The notes beneath the pieces are model-generated. The model worked only from the letters and a program-made list of their open reading frames with translations. It ran no database searches and was not told the DNA's origin. A DNA stretch of 64,000 bases from Bacteroides sp. Lineage in GTDB: Bacteria > Bacteroidota > Bacteroidia > Bacteroidales > Bacteroidaceae. The stretch's first letter is position 1. The number at the start of each line of letters is the position of its first letter. The position numbers were made by a program, and so were the translations under genes. Location of the stretch: positions 24,416-88,415 of the forward strand of contig JAFUNS010000025.1 of the NCBI GenBank assembly GCA_017472925.1, in the 5' to 3' direction. Shown here piece after piece: positions 1-7,728 of this stretch.

Positions 1-1556
1 AGATGGTAATGTCTTTTCAGTTGGATATATTCGCCGACATCCTTTCCGCGCAGTCCGATGGCATATAAGCAGAGATAATTTATTTCATACTCAGTAAGCC
101 CATACTCTTCCAAATACTCCATGAATCGGGGATGTGAAGCCATGAATGCCATTCGGGTGGAGTTCATGAACTTTTCTCTATCCATCAAGATTTTGTCCAG
201 CCATAATTTGTAGGGCTTTGCGTAAGCTTCGTTTCCTGCAATTTGTGCGGCCAACAGTCCGTTCAGTAGCTCTATCCTTTCTTTGATGACTTCTGATATA
301 GGTGCGGGAAGTTCTTCCTGTTCAGCAAGCAGGGACTTCAACTTCTCGCTTTCATCTTCCAATTGGAACAATCTTATCTGAAGATTCTCTTTTTCCAGTT
401 TCTGACGTTCGTATTCCAATCTGCTGTTTCTGTAACAGTAGTAAATCCATCCTATCGCAAGCAACAGAATAAAGAATCCACATATGCTGTATCCTATGAG
501 CCTATTCTTGTCCTGGATTTCCATCCATGATTTCATTTCCATGTCGTGTTTCTCTTCAGCAAAGAGTAAATCCTGCGAAAACAATGCCTGATGCAAACTA
601 TCCAAAGTCTCCGAGTACAATTGGAAACAATTCAAAGCTTCTTCGTATTTCCTGTTTGCCTTCAGGATTTCTGTCTTGATGGATAGGTATTTCAATGCAC
701 CGGCAGTGCTGCTCCCTGCATCGACCGAGTTCAACAGATGAAGCGCCTTAGCCGGTTCACCGATTCGGGAATAGCCGTAAGCCATATCAAGTCTGGCCAT
801 ATTGGTAAGGTCGCCTTGGGTAGAATAGAATTCGAGAATATCCCGGACTTCATCCGGTGAGCCAAAGACAAAGGTGTAGGTCAGAGCAAAAGGGACGAAC
901 AAGGATTCATATGCTGCATTTTGGCTGACGTGAATCCTGCAAACCGTATACAGACTGTCGGCCAAAGGTTGGTCTTGTGTAAGGATACTACCATCCAATG
1001 CTTTCAACAGGCTTGTGAATTGATAATACGGACGGTCGGCCAATCCGTATAAATCGGCAGCTAACAGTTGGTTTTCTATGAAATTTTCCAATTGATAGGC
1101 GGTATAATGCAGCGTAGACTGAGCTACCAACAAATGAGCGAGGGTAAGAGTATCGGTCATTTCATACTGCAAATCTTTCCCTTTAATGAATGCCTTCATG
1201 GCAGCATCCGTTTCTTTTCTGTTCTGGTATATCCGTCCTTGATAATAATAGGTACGGAGTTTTTCATCGGGTGTACCTTTTTCAAGATAATAGTCAAGGG
1301 CAGGTTGTAACACATCGAACGTAGTTGTATCGATGACGTTCTTGTCCAGTGCCATCGATTTCAACAGGGCATGGCGTGCATGAGTGCTCCGCTTATGGAA
1401 GGTCTCTGCATCAAGAGATTGCAATAGGGTCAGGGCAGAGTCAGGGGCAGACTCCATCAGTGCCTCGGCACGGTCAAGGGTGGCAAAGACTTCGGTACGT
1501 TCCTTGCAGCCGGCTATGAGCAGCAGAAACAGGCAGAGTAGTAGGATTTGTTTCAT
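1..1556 (-). CDS. TPR sensor lipoprotein with transmembrane helix and C-terminal HTH (3' end outside window)
   Basis: The minus-strand frame opens at 1556 and stays open to base 1, giving 518 visible residues; the C-terminus lies outside. It begins with a short lipoprotein signal (MKQILLLCLFLLLIAGC, lipobox Cys at 17). A helical TPR-like region follows to about residue 340, then one membrane helix (about 352-375), a short charged coiled coil, and a C-terminal stretch containing GLTEYEINYLCLYAIGLRG, which resembles the LuxR/GerE helix-turn-helix. This domain order is common among Bacteroidales one-component sensors: periplasmic TPRs, one membrane pass, cytoplasmic HTH. Ligand and target are unknown. 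A TAGCTTTG promoter box lies five bases before the ATG, so the mRNA may be leaderless. The domain layout is clear; DNA binding is inferred, because the HTH is degenerate and cut off. Confidence 0.8.
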   Translation of the reverse strand, partial: MKQILLLCLFLLLIAGCKERTEVFATLDRAEALMESAPDSALTLLQSLDAETFHKRSTHARHALLKSMALDKNVIDTTTFDVLQPALDYYLEKGTPDEKLRTYYYQGRIYQNRKETDAAMKAFIKGKDLQYEMTDTLTLAHLLVAQSTLHYTAYQLENFIENQLLAADLYGLADRPYYQFTSLLKALDGSILTQDQPLADSLYTVCRIHVSQNAAYESLFVPFALTYTFVFGSPDEVRDILEFYSTQGDLTNMARLDMAYGYSRIGEPAKALHLLNSVDAGSSTAGALKYLSIKTEILKANRKYEEALNCFQLYSETLDSLHQALFSQDLLFAEEKHDMEMKSWMEIQDKNRLIGYSICGFFILLLAIGWIYYCYRNSRLEYERQKLEKENLQIRLFQLEDESEKLKSLLAEQEELPAPISEVIKERIELLNGLLAAQIAGNEAYAKPYKLWLDKILMDREKFMNSTRMAFMASHPRFMEYLEEYGLTEYEINYLCLYAIGLRGKDVGEYIQLKRHYH

Positions 1557-2025
1557 GATGACAAAGCTATACATTTTTTCCGTTATTCCAAAATAATCTC
1601 TGTCATCCTGCTTTATCAATAAGGCTAAAAACAACCAAGGGCACATAGTGCTTATATGTAGCGGAATATAGAACTATGTGCAGCTTTGTATACTAGCTAG
1701 TATTCAGTTGTACATAAGTAGTATTCAAGTGTATAGTAGCTAATGTGTCTTTGATTCGTAGAGTGTTAAGTTATGAGTTGTAAAACGTTGAGTTACGGAG
1801 CATAGTACGGCACTCTACGGAGTGTAATATGGCATACTACGAAGTTGCATCAAAACTCATTATCAGACGCAGGCGAAACGGATTGAGCGGATTATTCTTT
1901 TTCAAAATTTATCCGCTGCGTCCGCTAAATCCGCGTCTAAAAAAAATCGAAGAAGTTAGTGTAGCTCACTGATAATCAATGCCGGCTGAACTTCATGACG
2001 ATGATTTTCAACTTCAACTCTCTAT
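1557..2025. other. Intergenic region without a gene
   Basis: About 470 bases between the TPR sensor start and the terminator of the acetyltransferase gene. It holds the promoter box of the TPR gene (CAAAGCTA at 1562-1569 on the plus strand), short direct repeats of the type TAGTATTCA near 1690-1740, and a diverged hairpin repeat at 1865-1938. No ORF here has a recognisable protein family or plausible start. Confidence 0.6.
1865..1938. repeat. Diverged member of the GGATT-hairpin repeat family
   Basis: Left arm starts AGACGC and ends GAGCGGAT; right arm starts ATCCGCT and ends GCGTCT, giving an imperfect inverted repeat with a short AT-rich loop. Size and layout recall the better copies near 16.3, 20.4, 24.6 and 25.7 kb (repeated GGATT/AATCC units flanking an AT-rich middle), but the sequence differs, so membership is uncertain. 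Confidence 0.45.
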
Positions 2026-2065
2026 ATATAATGAATGAACGCGGGAAAACCCGCATTCATTATAT
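2026..2065. terminator. Stem-loop terminator after the acetyltransferase gene
   Basis: Left arm 2026-2045 (ATATAATGAATG...GCGGG) pairs with right arm 2050-2065 (CCCGCATTCATTATAT) around a short A-rich loop, with a small bulge on one side. It overlaps the stop codon of the minus-strand gene and lies after its 3' end, as expected for a factor-independent terminator. Confidence 0.65.
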
Positions 2066-3190
2066 TTCTTTCTTAAAGCAACGGCGACGCTTATGCTGTT
2101 CGGTCTTGAAGTATTCCCATTGCGCCTGAACCTTGTCGTTCAATTCCAGTTCCGGATTACTTTCAGCATATTCAAAGCCAATCTTCTGATAAACCGGAAT
2201 CAAATCGTAGAACAACAGGGCATTCACTCCCTTGTTCTGATATTCGGGCTTCACGGCTACCAACAAGAGGTCGAGCACCTTGGGGTATTTCTTCAGGAAG
2301 ATAACCTTTAACAAGTGATACCAACCGAAAGGCAACAAGCGGCCCTTGGCCTTCTGCAAGGCTTCACTAAGCGATGGCATAGAGATACCCGCTGCTATCA
2401 CCTGGTCTTCCGAATCGACAACCAATGTCACCATACGGAGGTCGAGTATTGGGAGGAACATCTTGATGTATTGCTTGATTTGCTTGGGCGACAAAGCCGA
2501 ATAGCCATACAGTTGGCTATATGCTTCGTTCATCAAATCAAAGATAGCCTGACCATATTTATTGATATCCTTGGTCGAAGTGCACTTCACAATCTTCAAG
2601 CCATACTTACGCATAATAATCTCGGAGATGCGCTTATGCTTGTCGGGAATGGCATCAGGAATGTATATCTTGAATTCCACCCAGTCGGCATCCTTTTCGT
2701 ACCCATGCTTCACCATGTGTTCAGGATAGTAAGGATAGTTGTAGATGGTAGCCATGGTGCTCAGTTGGTCAAAGCCTTCTACCAGCATCCCTTCGGCATC
2801 AAAATCGGTAAATCCAAGTGGCCCTACAATTTCAGTAGCACCTCTCTCCTTACCCCATGCCTCAACGGTCTTCAGCAAGGCGTCGGACACTTCGGTATCG
2901 TCAATGAAGTCTATCCATCCGAAGCGCACTTCCTTCTTGTTCCAGGTTTCGTTGGCGCGGTTGTTCATAATAGCAGCCACACGTCCCACCGGCTTACCGT
3001 CCTTGTAAGCCAAGAAATAATCGGCTTCGCAGAATTCGAAGGCGGCATTCTTTTTACGGCTGAAGGTATTCAGCATGTCGTCGTACAGATCAGGAACCGA
3101 ATAAGGATTCTCCTTATACATTTCATAATTCAAACGGATAAACGTTTTCAGTTCCTTCGAGGTGGTAACTTTCTTGATGGTTATAGCCAT
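2060..3190 (-). CDS. GNAT-family N-acetyltransferase-like protein
   Basis: 376 residues. The N-terminal half looks like a degenerate GNAT fold (ADYFLAYKDGKPVGRVAAIM, about residues 57-76, is a typical beta-strand pair). The C-terminal half carries an acetyl-CoA-loop-like VKPEYQNKGVNALL (about 313-326), matching the Q/R-x-x-G-x-G/A signature loosely. Proteins of this length with two GNAT-like halves are widespread in Bacteroidetes, and I know of no assigned substrate. It starts 12 bases after the stop of the sodium/calcium antiporter gene on the same strand and lacks its own clear promoter, so the two are probably co-transcribed. It ends in a stem-loop. The last ten residues are strongly basic (KRRRCFKK). 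Family call is fairly sure; the biochemical role is unknown. Confidence 0.75.
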   Translation of the reverse strand: MAITIKKVTTSKELKTFIRLNYEMYKENPYSVPDLYDDMLNTFSRKKNAAFEFCEADYFLAYKDGKPVGRVAAIMNNRANETWNKKEVRFGWIDFIDDTEVSDALLKTVEAWGKERGATEIVGPLGFTDFDAEGMLVEGFDQLSTMATIYNYPYYPEHMVKHGYEKDADWVEFKIYIPDAIPDKHKRISEIIMRKYGLKIVKCTSTKDINKYGQAIFDLMNEAYSQLYGYSALSPKQIKQYIKMFLPILDLRMVTLVVDSEDQVIAAGISMPSLSEALQKAKGRLLPFGWYHLLKVIFLKKYPKVLDLLLVAVKPEYQNKGVNALLFYDLIPVYQKIGFEYAESNPELELNDKVQAQWEYFKTEQHKRRRCFKKEI

Positions 3191-3202
3191 AATATCTTGA
3201 TT

Positions 3203-4162
3203 TTATTGTTGCGAAATAAGGAAAGCGGTATAGGCAATGTAGCACACTACCAACAAGGCACCTTCTATGCGGGTAATGGTACGTTTCTTGAAGAACCAGC
3301 CCACCAGCCAGAAAAGAAGTGCCGAACTGATGAGTACCAGCATATCCACATTATTGATTCCGCCCATCGGAAGCGGAGAGATGGTTGCACTACATCCCAA
3401 TACAAAGAAAATATTAAATAGGTTACTACCAATCACATTACCGATGGCAATACCCGGATTCTTCTTCAAAGCCGCTGTAACCGAAGTGGCCAATTCGGGA
3501 AGTGAAGTACCACAGGCTACAATAGTCAAACCGATGATGGATTCACTTACACCAAGTGCCGTAGCAATACCACTGGCACCATCTACAAACAGTTCACCAC
3601 CATATATCAATCCGGCTAATCCTGCGGCAATAAAAAGTACCGATTTCCAGATAGGCATTTCCTTGATTTTTTCTCCTTCGGCCTCATCACCTCCATTACG
3701 GGCAATGGCAAAGGTATAACGAAGAAATATCAAGAAAAATCCCAAAAGTATTAATCCGTCTACACGACTGATGATGTTACTTATATCTCCATCGAGCCAT
3801 ATATCATTGGCCAAAGCAGCAAGAACAAGCGAAGCCAGAATCACTAGAGGAATCTCTTTACTCATAATACCTTGCTCCACTTTAATGGGCATCACACATG
3901 AAGTTACCCCGATAATCATCAGCACATTAAAGATATTGCTACCCACTACGTTACCAATGGCCATTTCGGCGCTACCACCCAATGCAGCCATAGAACTGAT
4001 GACCAATTCGGGGGCCGATGTTCCGAAGGCCACAATGGTCAAACCAATCACAAGATCGGAGATATTAAAACGTTTTGCTACAGCGGCCGCTCCATCGGTC
4101 AGAGCATTAGCACCAACCAAAATCAAGGCAAGTCCGCCTACTAAAAAAAGAATATCTAACAT
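3203..4162 (-). CDS. Calcium/sodium antiporter, CaCA family (YrbG-like)
   Basis: Inner-membrane exchanger of about 319 residues with the two inverted alpha repeats of the CaCA superfamily: GTSAPELVIS with GNVVGSNIFN in the first half and GTSLPELATS (about residue 218) with GNVIGSNLFN in the second. The GTSxPE and GSNxFN motifs hold the ion-binding acidic and polar residues. About ten hydrophobic segments are visible, with a charged cytoplasmic loop (GGDEAEGEKIKEM) separating the halves. An upstream ATG at 4174 is in frame, but 4162 gives the usual family start MLDILFLVGG and leaves room for a leader after the promoter box at 4192-4199. The acetyltransferase gene follows 12 bases downstream. 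Exchange of cytoplasmic Ca2+ for Na+ or H+ is the family role; specificity cannot be read from sequence. Confidence 0.9.
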   Translation of the reverse strand: MLDILFLVGGLALILVGANALTDGAAAVAKRFNISDLVIGLTIVAFGTSAPELVISSMAALGGSAEMAIGNVVGSNIFNVLMIIGVTSCVMPIKVEQGIMSKEIPLVILASLVLAALANDIWLDGDISNIISRVDGLILLGFFLIFLRYTFAIARNGGDEAEGEKIKEMPIWKSVLFIAAGLAGLIYGGELFVDGASGIATALGVSESIIGLTIVACGTSLPELATSVTAALKKNPGIAIGNVIGSNLFNIFFVLGCSATISPLPMGGINNVDMLVLISSALLFWLVGWFFKKRTITRIEGALLVVCYIAYTAFLISQQ

Positions 4163-4168
4163 AAAAAT

Positions 4169-4200
4169 GTACATTTACAGTTAACTGACTGCAAATGTAC
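4169..4200 (-). promoter_or_regulatory. Promoter box within a palindrome ahead of the antiporter gene
   Basis: On the minus strand TACATTTG (4192-4199) fits the Bacteroidales -7 consensus TAnnTTTG. It sits in an inverted repeat with outer arms GTACATTT (4169-4176) and AAATGTAC (4193-4200) and an inner CAGTTAACTG. The symmetry over promoter and start region could be an operator, but no regulator is identified. Confidence 0.5.
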
Positions 4201-4221
4201 TATTTTTTATTTAATATTTTG

Positions 4222-4229
4222 TATTTTTG
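4222..4229 (+). promoter_or_regulatory. -7 promoter box of the Gate-domain membrane protein gene
   Basis: TATTTTTG at 4222-4229 matches TAnnTTTG, 27 bases before the chosen ATG at 4257. It overlaps an in-frame TTG at 4227, which argues against translation starting there. Confidence 0.5.
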
Positions 4230-4256
4230 TCCTCCAAACCAATCAAGCAACATTTT

Positions 4257-5489
4257 ATGGTACTCAATTATATTTGGATAGCTTTCTTTCTGATAGCCTT
4301 TGTCATCGCTACCTTCCGACTGGTGTTCCTTGGCGATACCGAGGTGTTCCCCGAAATTATCAACTCTACCTTCAGTAGTTCGAAGACCGCTTTCGAAATC
4401 TCTTTGGGCCTTACGGGTGTACTCTCCTTGTGGCTGGGTATCATGAAGATAGGCGAAAAGGGAGGAGTCATTGCCTTGTTCTCCAAAATATTGAGTCCCA
4501 TCTTCTGTAAGTTGTTTCCCGATATTCCGAAAGGGCACCCCGTTACCGGTAGTATCTTCATGAACCTGGCCGCCAACATGTTGGGATTAGACAATGCCGC
4601 TACCCCCTTGGGGCTGAAAGCCATGGAAGGCTTACAAGAACTGAACCCCAAGAAAGATACGGCCAGCAATCCTATGATTATGTTTCTGGTACTCAATACT
4701 TCGGGACTGACGCTTATCCCCATCAGCATTATGGTATACCGGGCACAAATGGGAGCTGCCCAGCCCACCGATGTATTCGTACCCATTCTTTTGGCCACCT
4801 TCTTTTCTACTCTGGCGGGTATTATCGCAGTTAGCCTATATCAACGCATTAATTTGTTCAACCGCACCTTGTTGTTGTTCCTTGGAGGCATGAGTTTGGT
4901 TGTAGCCGGCATCATTTGGCTTTTCACCACCTTGAGCCGTACGCAGATTGATGTCTACTCCACCACCAGCGCCAATGTATTCCTGTTCTTGATCATCATC
5001 GGCTTCATCCTGGCGGGCATCCGTAAGAAGGTGAACGTATACGATGCCTTTGTAGAGGGTGCCAAAGAAGGCTTCACTACCGCCGTGCGCATCATTCCCT
5101 ATCTGGTGGCCATCTTGGTGGCTATTGGTGTGTTCCGTGCTTCGGGAGCCATGGATTATCTCATTGGAGCCATCGAAAAGGGAGTACAACTCTGTGGTAT
5201 CAATAGCGATTTTGTGGGTGGACTCCCCACCGCCATCATGAAACCCCTGAGCGGAAGTGGGGCCCGTGGATTGATGGTAGATGCCATGACCACCTATGGT
5301 GCCGACTCGTTTGTAGGCCGACTGGCATGCATTTTCCAAGGTTCCACCGATACCACGTTCTACATCCTGGCCGTTTACTTCGGTAGTGTGGGCATCGCCA
5401 AGACCCGCCATGCCGTTCCTTGCGGACTGATAGCCGATGCAGCCGGCATTATTTCAGCCATCTTTATCTGCTATTTGTTCTTCGGATAA
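4257..5489 (+). CDS. Nucleoside-recognition (Gate) domain membrane protein, SpmA-SpmB-like fusion
   Basis: About 410 residues with ten or so hydrophobic helices. The first half resembles spore maturation protein SpmA (ITGSIF-like segment followed by MNLAANMLGLDNAATPLGLKAM), the second resembles SpmB (VEGAKEGFTTAVRIIPYLVAILVAIG, and FQGSTDTTFYILAVYFGSVG near the end). Both halves belong to the nucleoside-recognition Gate family. In Bacteroidetes, which do not sporulate, the fused form is common and its transport role is unproven. I chose ATG 4257 over the upstream TTG at 4227 because the promoter box overlaps the latter and MVLNYIWIAFFL enters the first helix directly. It is transcribed divergently from the antiporter gene with a 94-base gap. 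Confidence 0.85.
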   Translation: MVLNYIWIAFFLIAFVIATFRLVFLGDTEVFPEIINSTFSSSKTAFEISLGLTGVLSLWLGIMKIGEKGGVIALFSKILSPIFCKLFPDIPKGHPVTGSIFMNLAANMLGLDNAATPLGLKAMEGLQELNPKKDTASNPMIMFLVLNTSGLTLIPISIMVYRAQMGAAQPTDVFVPILLATFFSTLAGIIAVSLYQRINLFNRTLLLFLGGMSLVVAGIIWLFTTLSRTQIDVYSTTSANVFLFLIIIGFILAGIRKKVNVYDAFVEGAKEGFTTAVRIIPYLVAILVAIGVFRASGAMDYLIGAIEKGVQLCGINSDFVGGLPTAIMKPLSGSGARGLMVDAMTTYGADSFVGRLACIFQGSTDTTFYILAVYFGSVGIAKTRHAVPCGLIADAAGIISAIFICYLFFG

Positions 5490-5506
5490 AAAGAAATGAA
5501 GGTGTA

Positions 5507-5749
5507 TCATAAATGTATTTTAGGCACGGATTCATTGATGATGGTATGCTGTTGCTTACCGCCAAGGGTATCGTGTTTCACGATGGCCTTGTCTTCTTCA
5601 TCCACGAGACGCTTCAGTGCTTCCATCGTATTTTTATACCCCAAAGCCGAAGCCACATCTTTACCCACGAAATATGTTTCACCATCCACCACACAAGTTC
5701 TGATTTATCCAAACTCCTTGTTCTTGAAAATTGTCAAATTCTTCATCAT
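5507..5749 (-). pseudogene. Broken BRO-N (phage antirepressor-type) gene fragment
   Basis: Reading from ATG 5749 gives MMKNLTIFKNKEFG, an in-frame TAA at 5705-5707, then IRTCVVDGETYFVGKDVASA and LGYKNTMEALKRLVDEEDKA, which is the start of a BRO-N domain as in phage antirepressors. A single change from a Lys codon to TAA would explain the stop. The frame ends at SVPKIHL just where the BRO-N domain normally continues with NESGLY-like residues, so the C-terminus is also gone. It is therefore a remnant with two lesions. It sits directly after the Gate-protein gene on the opposite strand and next to an iterated inverted repeat, in a patch that looks like a decayed mobile or phage-derived locus. 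Confidence 0.75.
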
Positions 5750-5759
5750 GGAGGTCAAT

Positions 5760-5930
5760 AAAGTCAGTATAGTCAGTAAAGTCAGTAATTAATGGACTAC
5801 CCTATGGTATGTAAATTAAATTTTATATATATAATATTATTATATATATAAGTTTGAAATTCACATTTTGTATACCTACGCAAAAATTACTGACTATACT
5901 GACTATACTGACTTTACTGACTATTGACTA
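5760..5930. repeat. Iterated TCAGTA inverted repeat with AT-rich core
   Basis: Left arm 5760-5790 holds three AGTCAGTA units in tandem. Right arm 5885-5930 holds four or five units of the reverse complement (TACTGACT). Between them lie GGTATGTAAA/TTTGTATACC arms and a central palindrome of TATA/ATAT at about 5821-5852. The arms can fold into a long hairpin. Units recur about every 9-10 bases, like protein-binding iterons. Confidence 0.7.
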
Positions 5931-6134
5931 TCTTTTTCGTAAGGAATCCGTTGACTTTGTTTGCTGCATAAGTTGACTTGTTTTCCAGAGAAAGTTACTT
6001 TGAAAAAATATTCCAGTAAGGCTTGACACCTGCTATACCAATGTTGTACCTTCGCACCGTGAGGTTTGAGAAAACGACGTTTAATCGGCCGTAAAACGAC
6101 GCTTTCTTCTTTACAAAACGACGCATTACGCTCT

Positions 6135-6259
6135 TTGTCATCCTGAGCGTAGCGAAGGATCTGAAGACATAAACGTGGATGCATCCGTGGATGTACACAG
6201 ATCCATTCGTCACTCCGTTCCTCAGGATGACAAGGAGGATGGAGTCGTCAGGATGACAA
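6135..6259. repeat. TCATCCTGAGC dispersed repeat, copy 1
   Basis: TTGTCATCCTGAGCG at 6135 with AGCGAAGGATCT forms the left arm; AGATCC and CTCAGGATGACAA at 6200-6233 form the right arm, and a further TCAGGATGACAA follows at 6248-6259. A related copy occurs at 41881-42002. Elements of this type are scattered intergenically in many Bacteroidetes and fold into hairpins. Function unknown; a role in transcription termination or mRNA stability is only a guess. Confidence 0.7.
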
Positions 6260-6298
6260 AAGAGAACTAAACTATTTATTAACTAAAACTAAACAACT

Positions 6299-6448
6299 AT
6301 GGCAACAGGAATTTTGAAGTACAAAATGGCAGGACGTATCAATCCACAAGAAAACGGCGGATGCGTATGCGCCTGCCGTTACTTGTTCCGCTTCCGCAAC
6401 TTGTTTACCGCCGACTCCAACGATTCAGTAGGCTCAATGATGTTATAG
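6299..6448 (+). pseudogene. 5' stub of a probable HU-like DNA-binding protein gene
   Basis: An ATG at 6299, preceded by an A-rich leader (AACTAAAACTAAACAACT), opens MATGILKYKMAGRINPQENG. The first 17 residues look like the N-terminus of the Bacteroidales HU-like family (Y/FK-x-x-x-RINP-type start). After about residue 18 the similarity ends and the frame runs into the antisense of the neighbouring gene's 3' end, stopping at 6446-6448 after 49 residues. The family is usually well over 100 residues, so this is a truncated remnant created by a deletion joining it to the next gene. Recognition rests on a short peptide and is moderate. Confidence 0.45.
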
Positions 6449-7632
6449 TCTTTCCAATAGTCAGCATCCCAATACTCGTCCACCACATCGTAGAATACTT
6501 CGCGGTATTTAAAGGAGTTCTTGGCCTTGATGCGATCGGGCGTCTCTTCTTCTCTATCTACCATCACCATTTCGGACGAAGTGGTATAGGTAGACGAGAA
6601 GAGGCGCTTCTTCCAGTCGCACTTAAAGCGGACATCATTGCGTATATAATTCAGGTAGGTTTTATCGCCTTGCTGACGGTAAGACACCAAATAGGTAACG
6701 GCCAAAGGACGGAAACGCAAGCTGGCAGGTTTCTTCTGAAGTATAGTACGGACGGCCTTGGCTCTATCGGTCAGATCCATTTCAAATTCGGCACGGGTAA
6801 ACGAAAGGGTTTCCTGGTCGATGTACAACTTACCGGTATAAAGAGCGTATTCCAAATTCATACGGGGAGTGAAGGCCACTACGTACTGCATTCTGTTATC
6901 AAGAAGTACAGGCTTGTCCATGGTGAAGTTGTAGTAATGCAGCGTGGTAATATTGAGCAAATCGTCACCGTTCTTCACAATGTCCAGATAGACGGGAATA
7001 AGTGGTCCGCCCGCCACTTTGACCGAGAGCGTATCCTTGGCCCGTTGACTCACCAAGCGTCGGCCTCTGACAAGTTTGGAGCGGTCGAAGGTGGTGCGAC
7101 GGTTATTATAATCGGTTTTATAGACATCCATCACCGCTTCGGCCACCCCGATGTAACGACGCCCTTTCTGTACGGTTTCGCGGTAGAAGGCGGCATACAG
7201 ATGGTCGCGGTCGGAATAGTTGTAGCCAATCTTCGAAATGGCCTTCTCCACCAAATCGCGCGGATGGCCACCAAATACATTCACCTCGCTGAGCCATTCG
7301 GTAGAGGGGCGCATCCATATTTCCAATGGGGTGCCTTGTTGGGCCATAAGCTCATTGGCCGACACTTTGGTGTTCAGATAACCGATGAATGATACCAGCA
7401 GCCCTTGCTTGATTTCGTCAGGCGACACTTTCAAGGTAAAAGCACCATCAGCATTGGTTACAGTACCCACATTACTCCCGATAACGGCAATGTTTACATT
7501 GTCCAGCTTCTTACGGCTGTCCTTGTCCTTTACTATTCCGCTGATAATAACCTCGCCGGCCGTTTGTGCCTTGAGGGGCAACAACCAGCCAAGTACGATG
7601 CTTGCTACCAATAAAGTGATTGTTCTTTTCAT
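6379..7632 (-). CDS. Carboxypeptidase-like regulatory domain envelope protein
   Basis: 417 residues from ATG 7632 (MKRTITLLVASIVLGWLLPL, a type I signal peptide ending near KAQ). An upstream in-frame ATG at 7659 would add MVTIHSSKP before the signal, which is less likely. After the signal comes a CarboxypepD_reg-like beta-sandwich (VIISGIVKDKDSRKKLDNVN, then GTVTNADGAFTLKV), the domain found at the N-terminus of SusC-like receptors. The remaining 300 or so residues are rich in beta strands and aromatic residues, have no barrel-end signature and match no enzyme I recognise. It follows the TonB-dependent receptor gene by about 96 bases on the same strand, so a shared role at the outer membrane is plausible. 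Its 3' end overlaps the HU-like stub in antisense. Confidence 0.75.
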   Translation of the reverse strand: MKRTITLLVASIVLGWLLPLKAQTAGEVIISGIVKDKDSRKKLDNVNIAVIGSNVGTVTNADGAFTLKVSPDEIKQGLLVSFIGYLNTKVSANELMAQQGTPLEIWMRPSTEWLSEVNVFGGHPRDLVEKAISKIGYNYSDRDHLYAAFYRETVQKGRRYIGVAEAVMDVYKTDYNNRRTTFDRSKLVRGRRLVSQRAKDTLSVKVAGGPLIPVYLDIVKNGDDLLNITTLHYYNFTMDKPVLLDNRMQYVVAFTPRMNLEYALYTGKLYIDQETLSFTRAEFEMDLTDRAKAVRTILQKKPASLRFRPLAVTYLVSYRQQGDKTYLNYIRNDVRFKCDWKKRLFSSTYTTSSEMVMVDREEETPDRIKAKNSFKYREVFYDVVDEYWDADYWKDYNIIEPTESLESAVNKLRKRNK

Positions 7633-7728
7633 AGGCTTGGAAGAATGTATAGTTACCATTGAATCAATACTTTACAAATATAGAATATTTCTGAAAAACA
7701 TACAACAAAATCATTATTTTTCTTTCAC

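Larger units (their letters stand above)
5750..6298. other. Gene-free decayed patch with two repeat structures
   Basis: About 550 bases with no credible gene. It contains an iterated TCAGTA inverted repeat around an AT-rich palindrome (5760-5930) and a TCATCCTGAGC-type repeat (6135-6259). The minus-strand frames here translate to peptides such as LRYAQDDK, which is the usual by-product of the latter repeat rather than a protein. Confidence 0.6.

Noticed and set aside
2315-3421. Long plus-strand ORF opposite the acetyltransferase and antiporter genes
   Set aside because: It is antisense to two well-recognised genes and its own translation shows no family features.
4227-4256. Upstream TTG start for the Gate-domain protein
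   Set aside because: A TATTTTTG promoter box overlaps the TTG, and the ATG at 4257 leads directly into the first membrane helix.
5760-5930. Possible CRISPR-like array
   Set aside because: The repeat units are only 8-10 bases with no unique spacers and the two arms are inverted.
5921-6213. Minus-strand ORFs containing LRYAQDDK or similar
   Set aside because: They are translations of the TCATCCTGAGC dispersed repeat, without start context or protein family.
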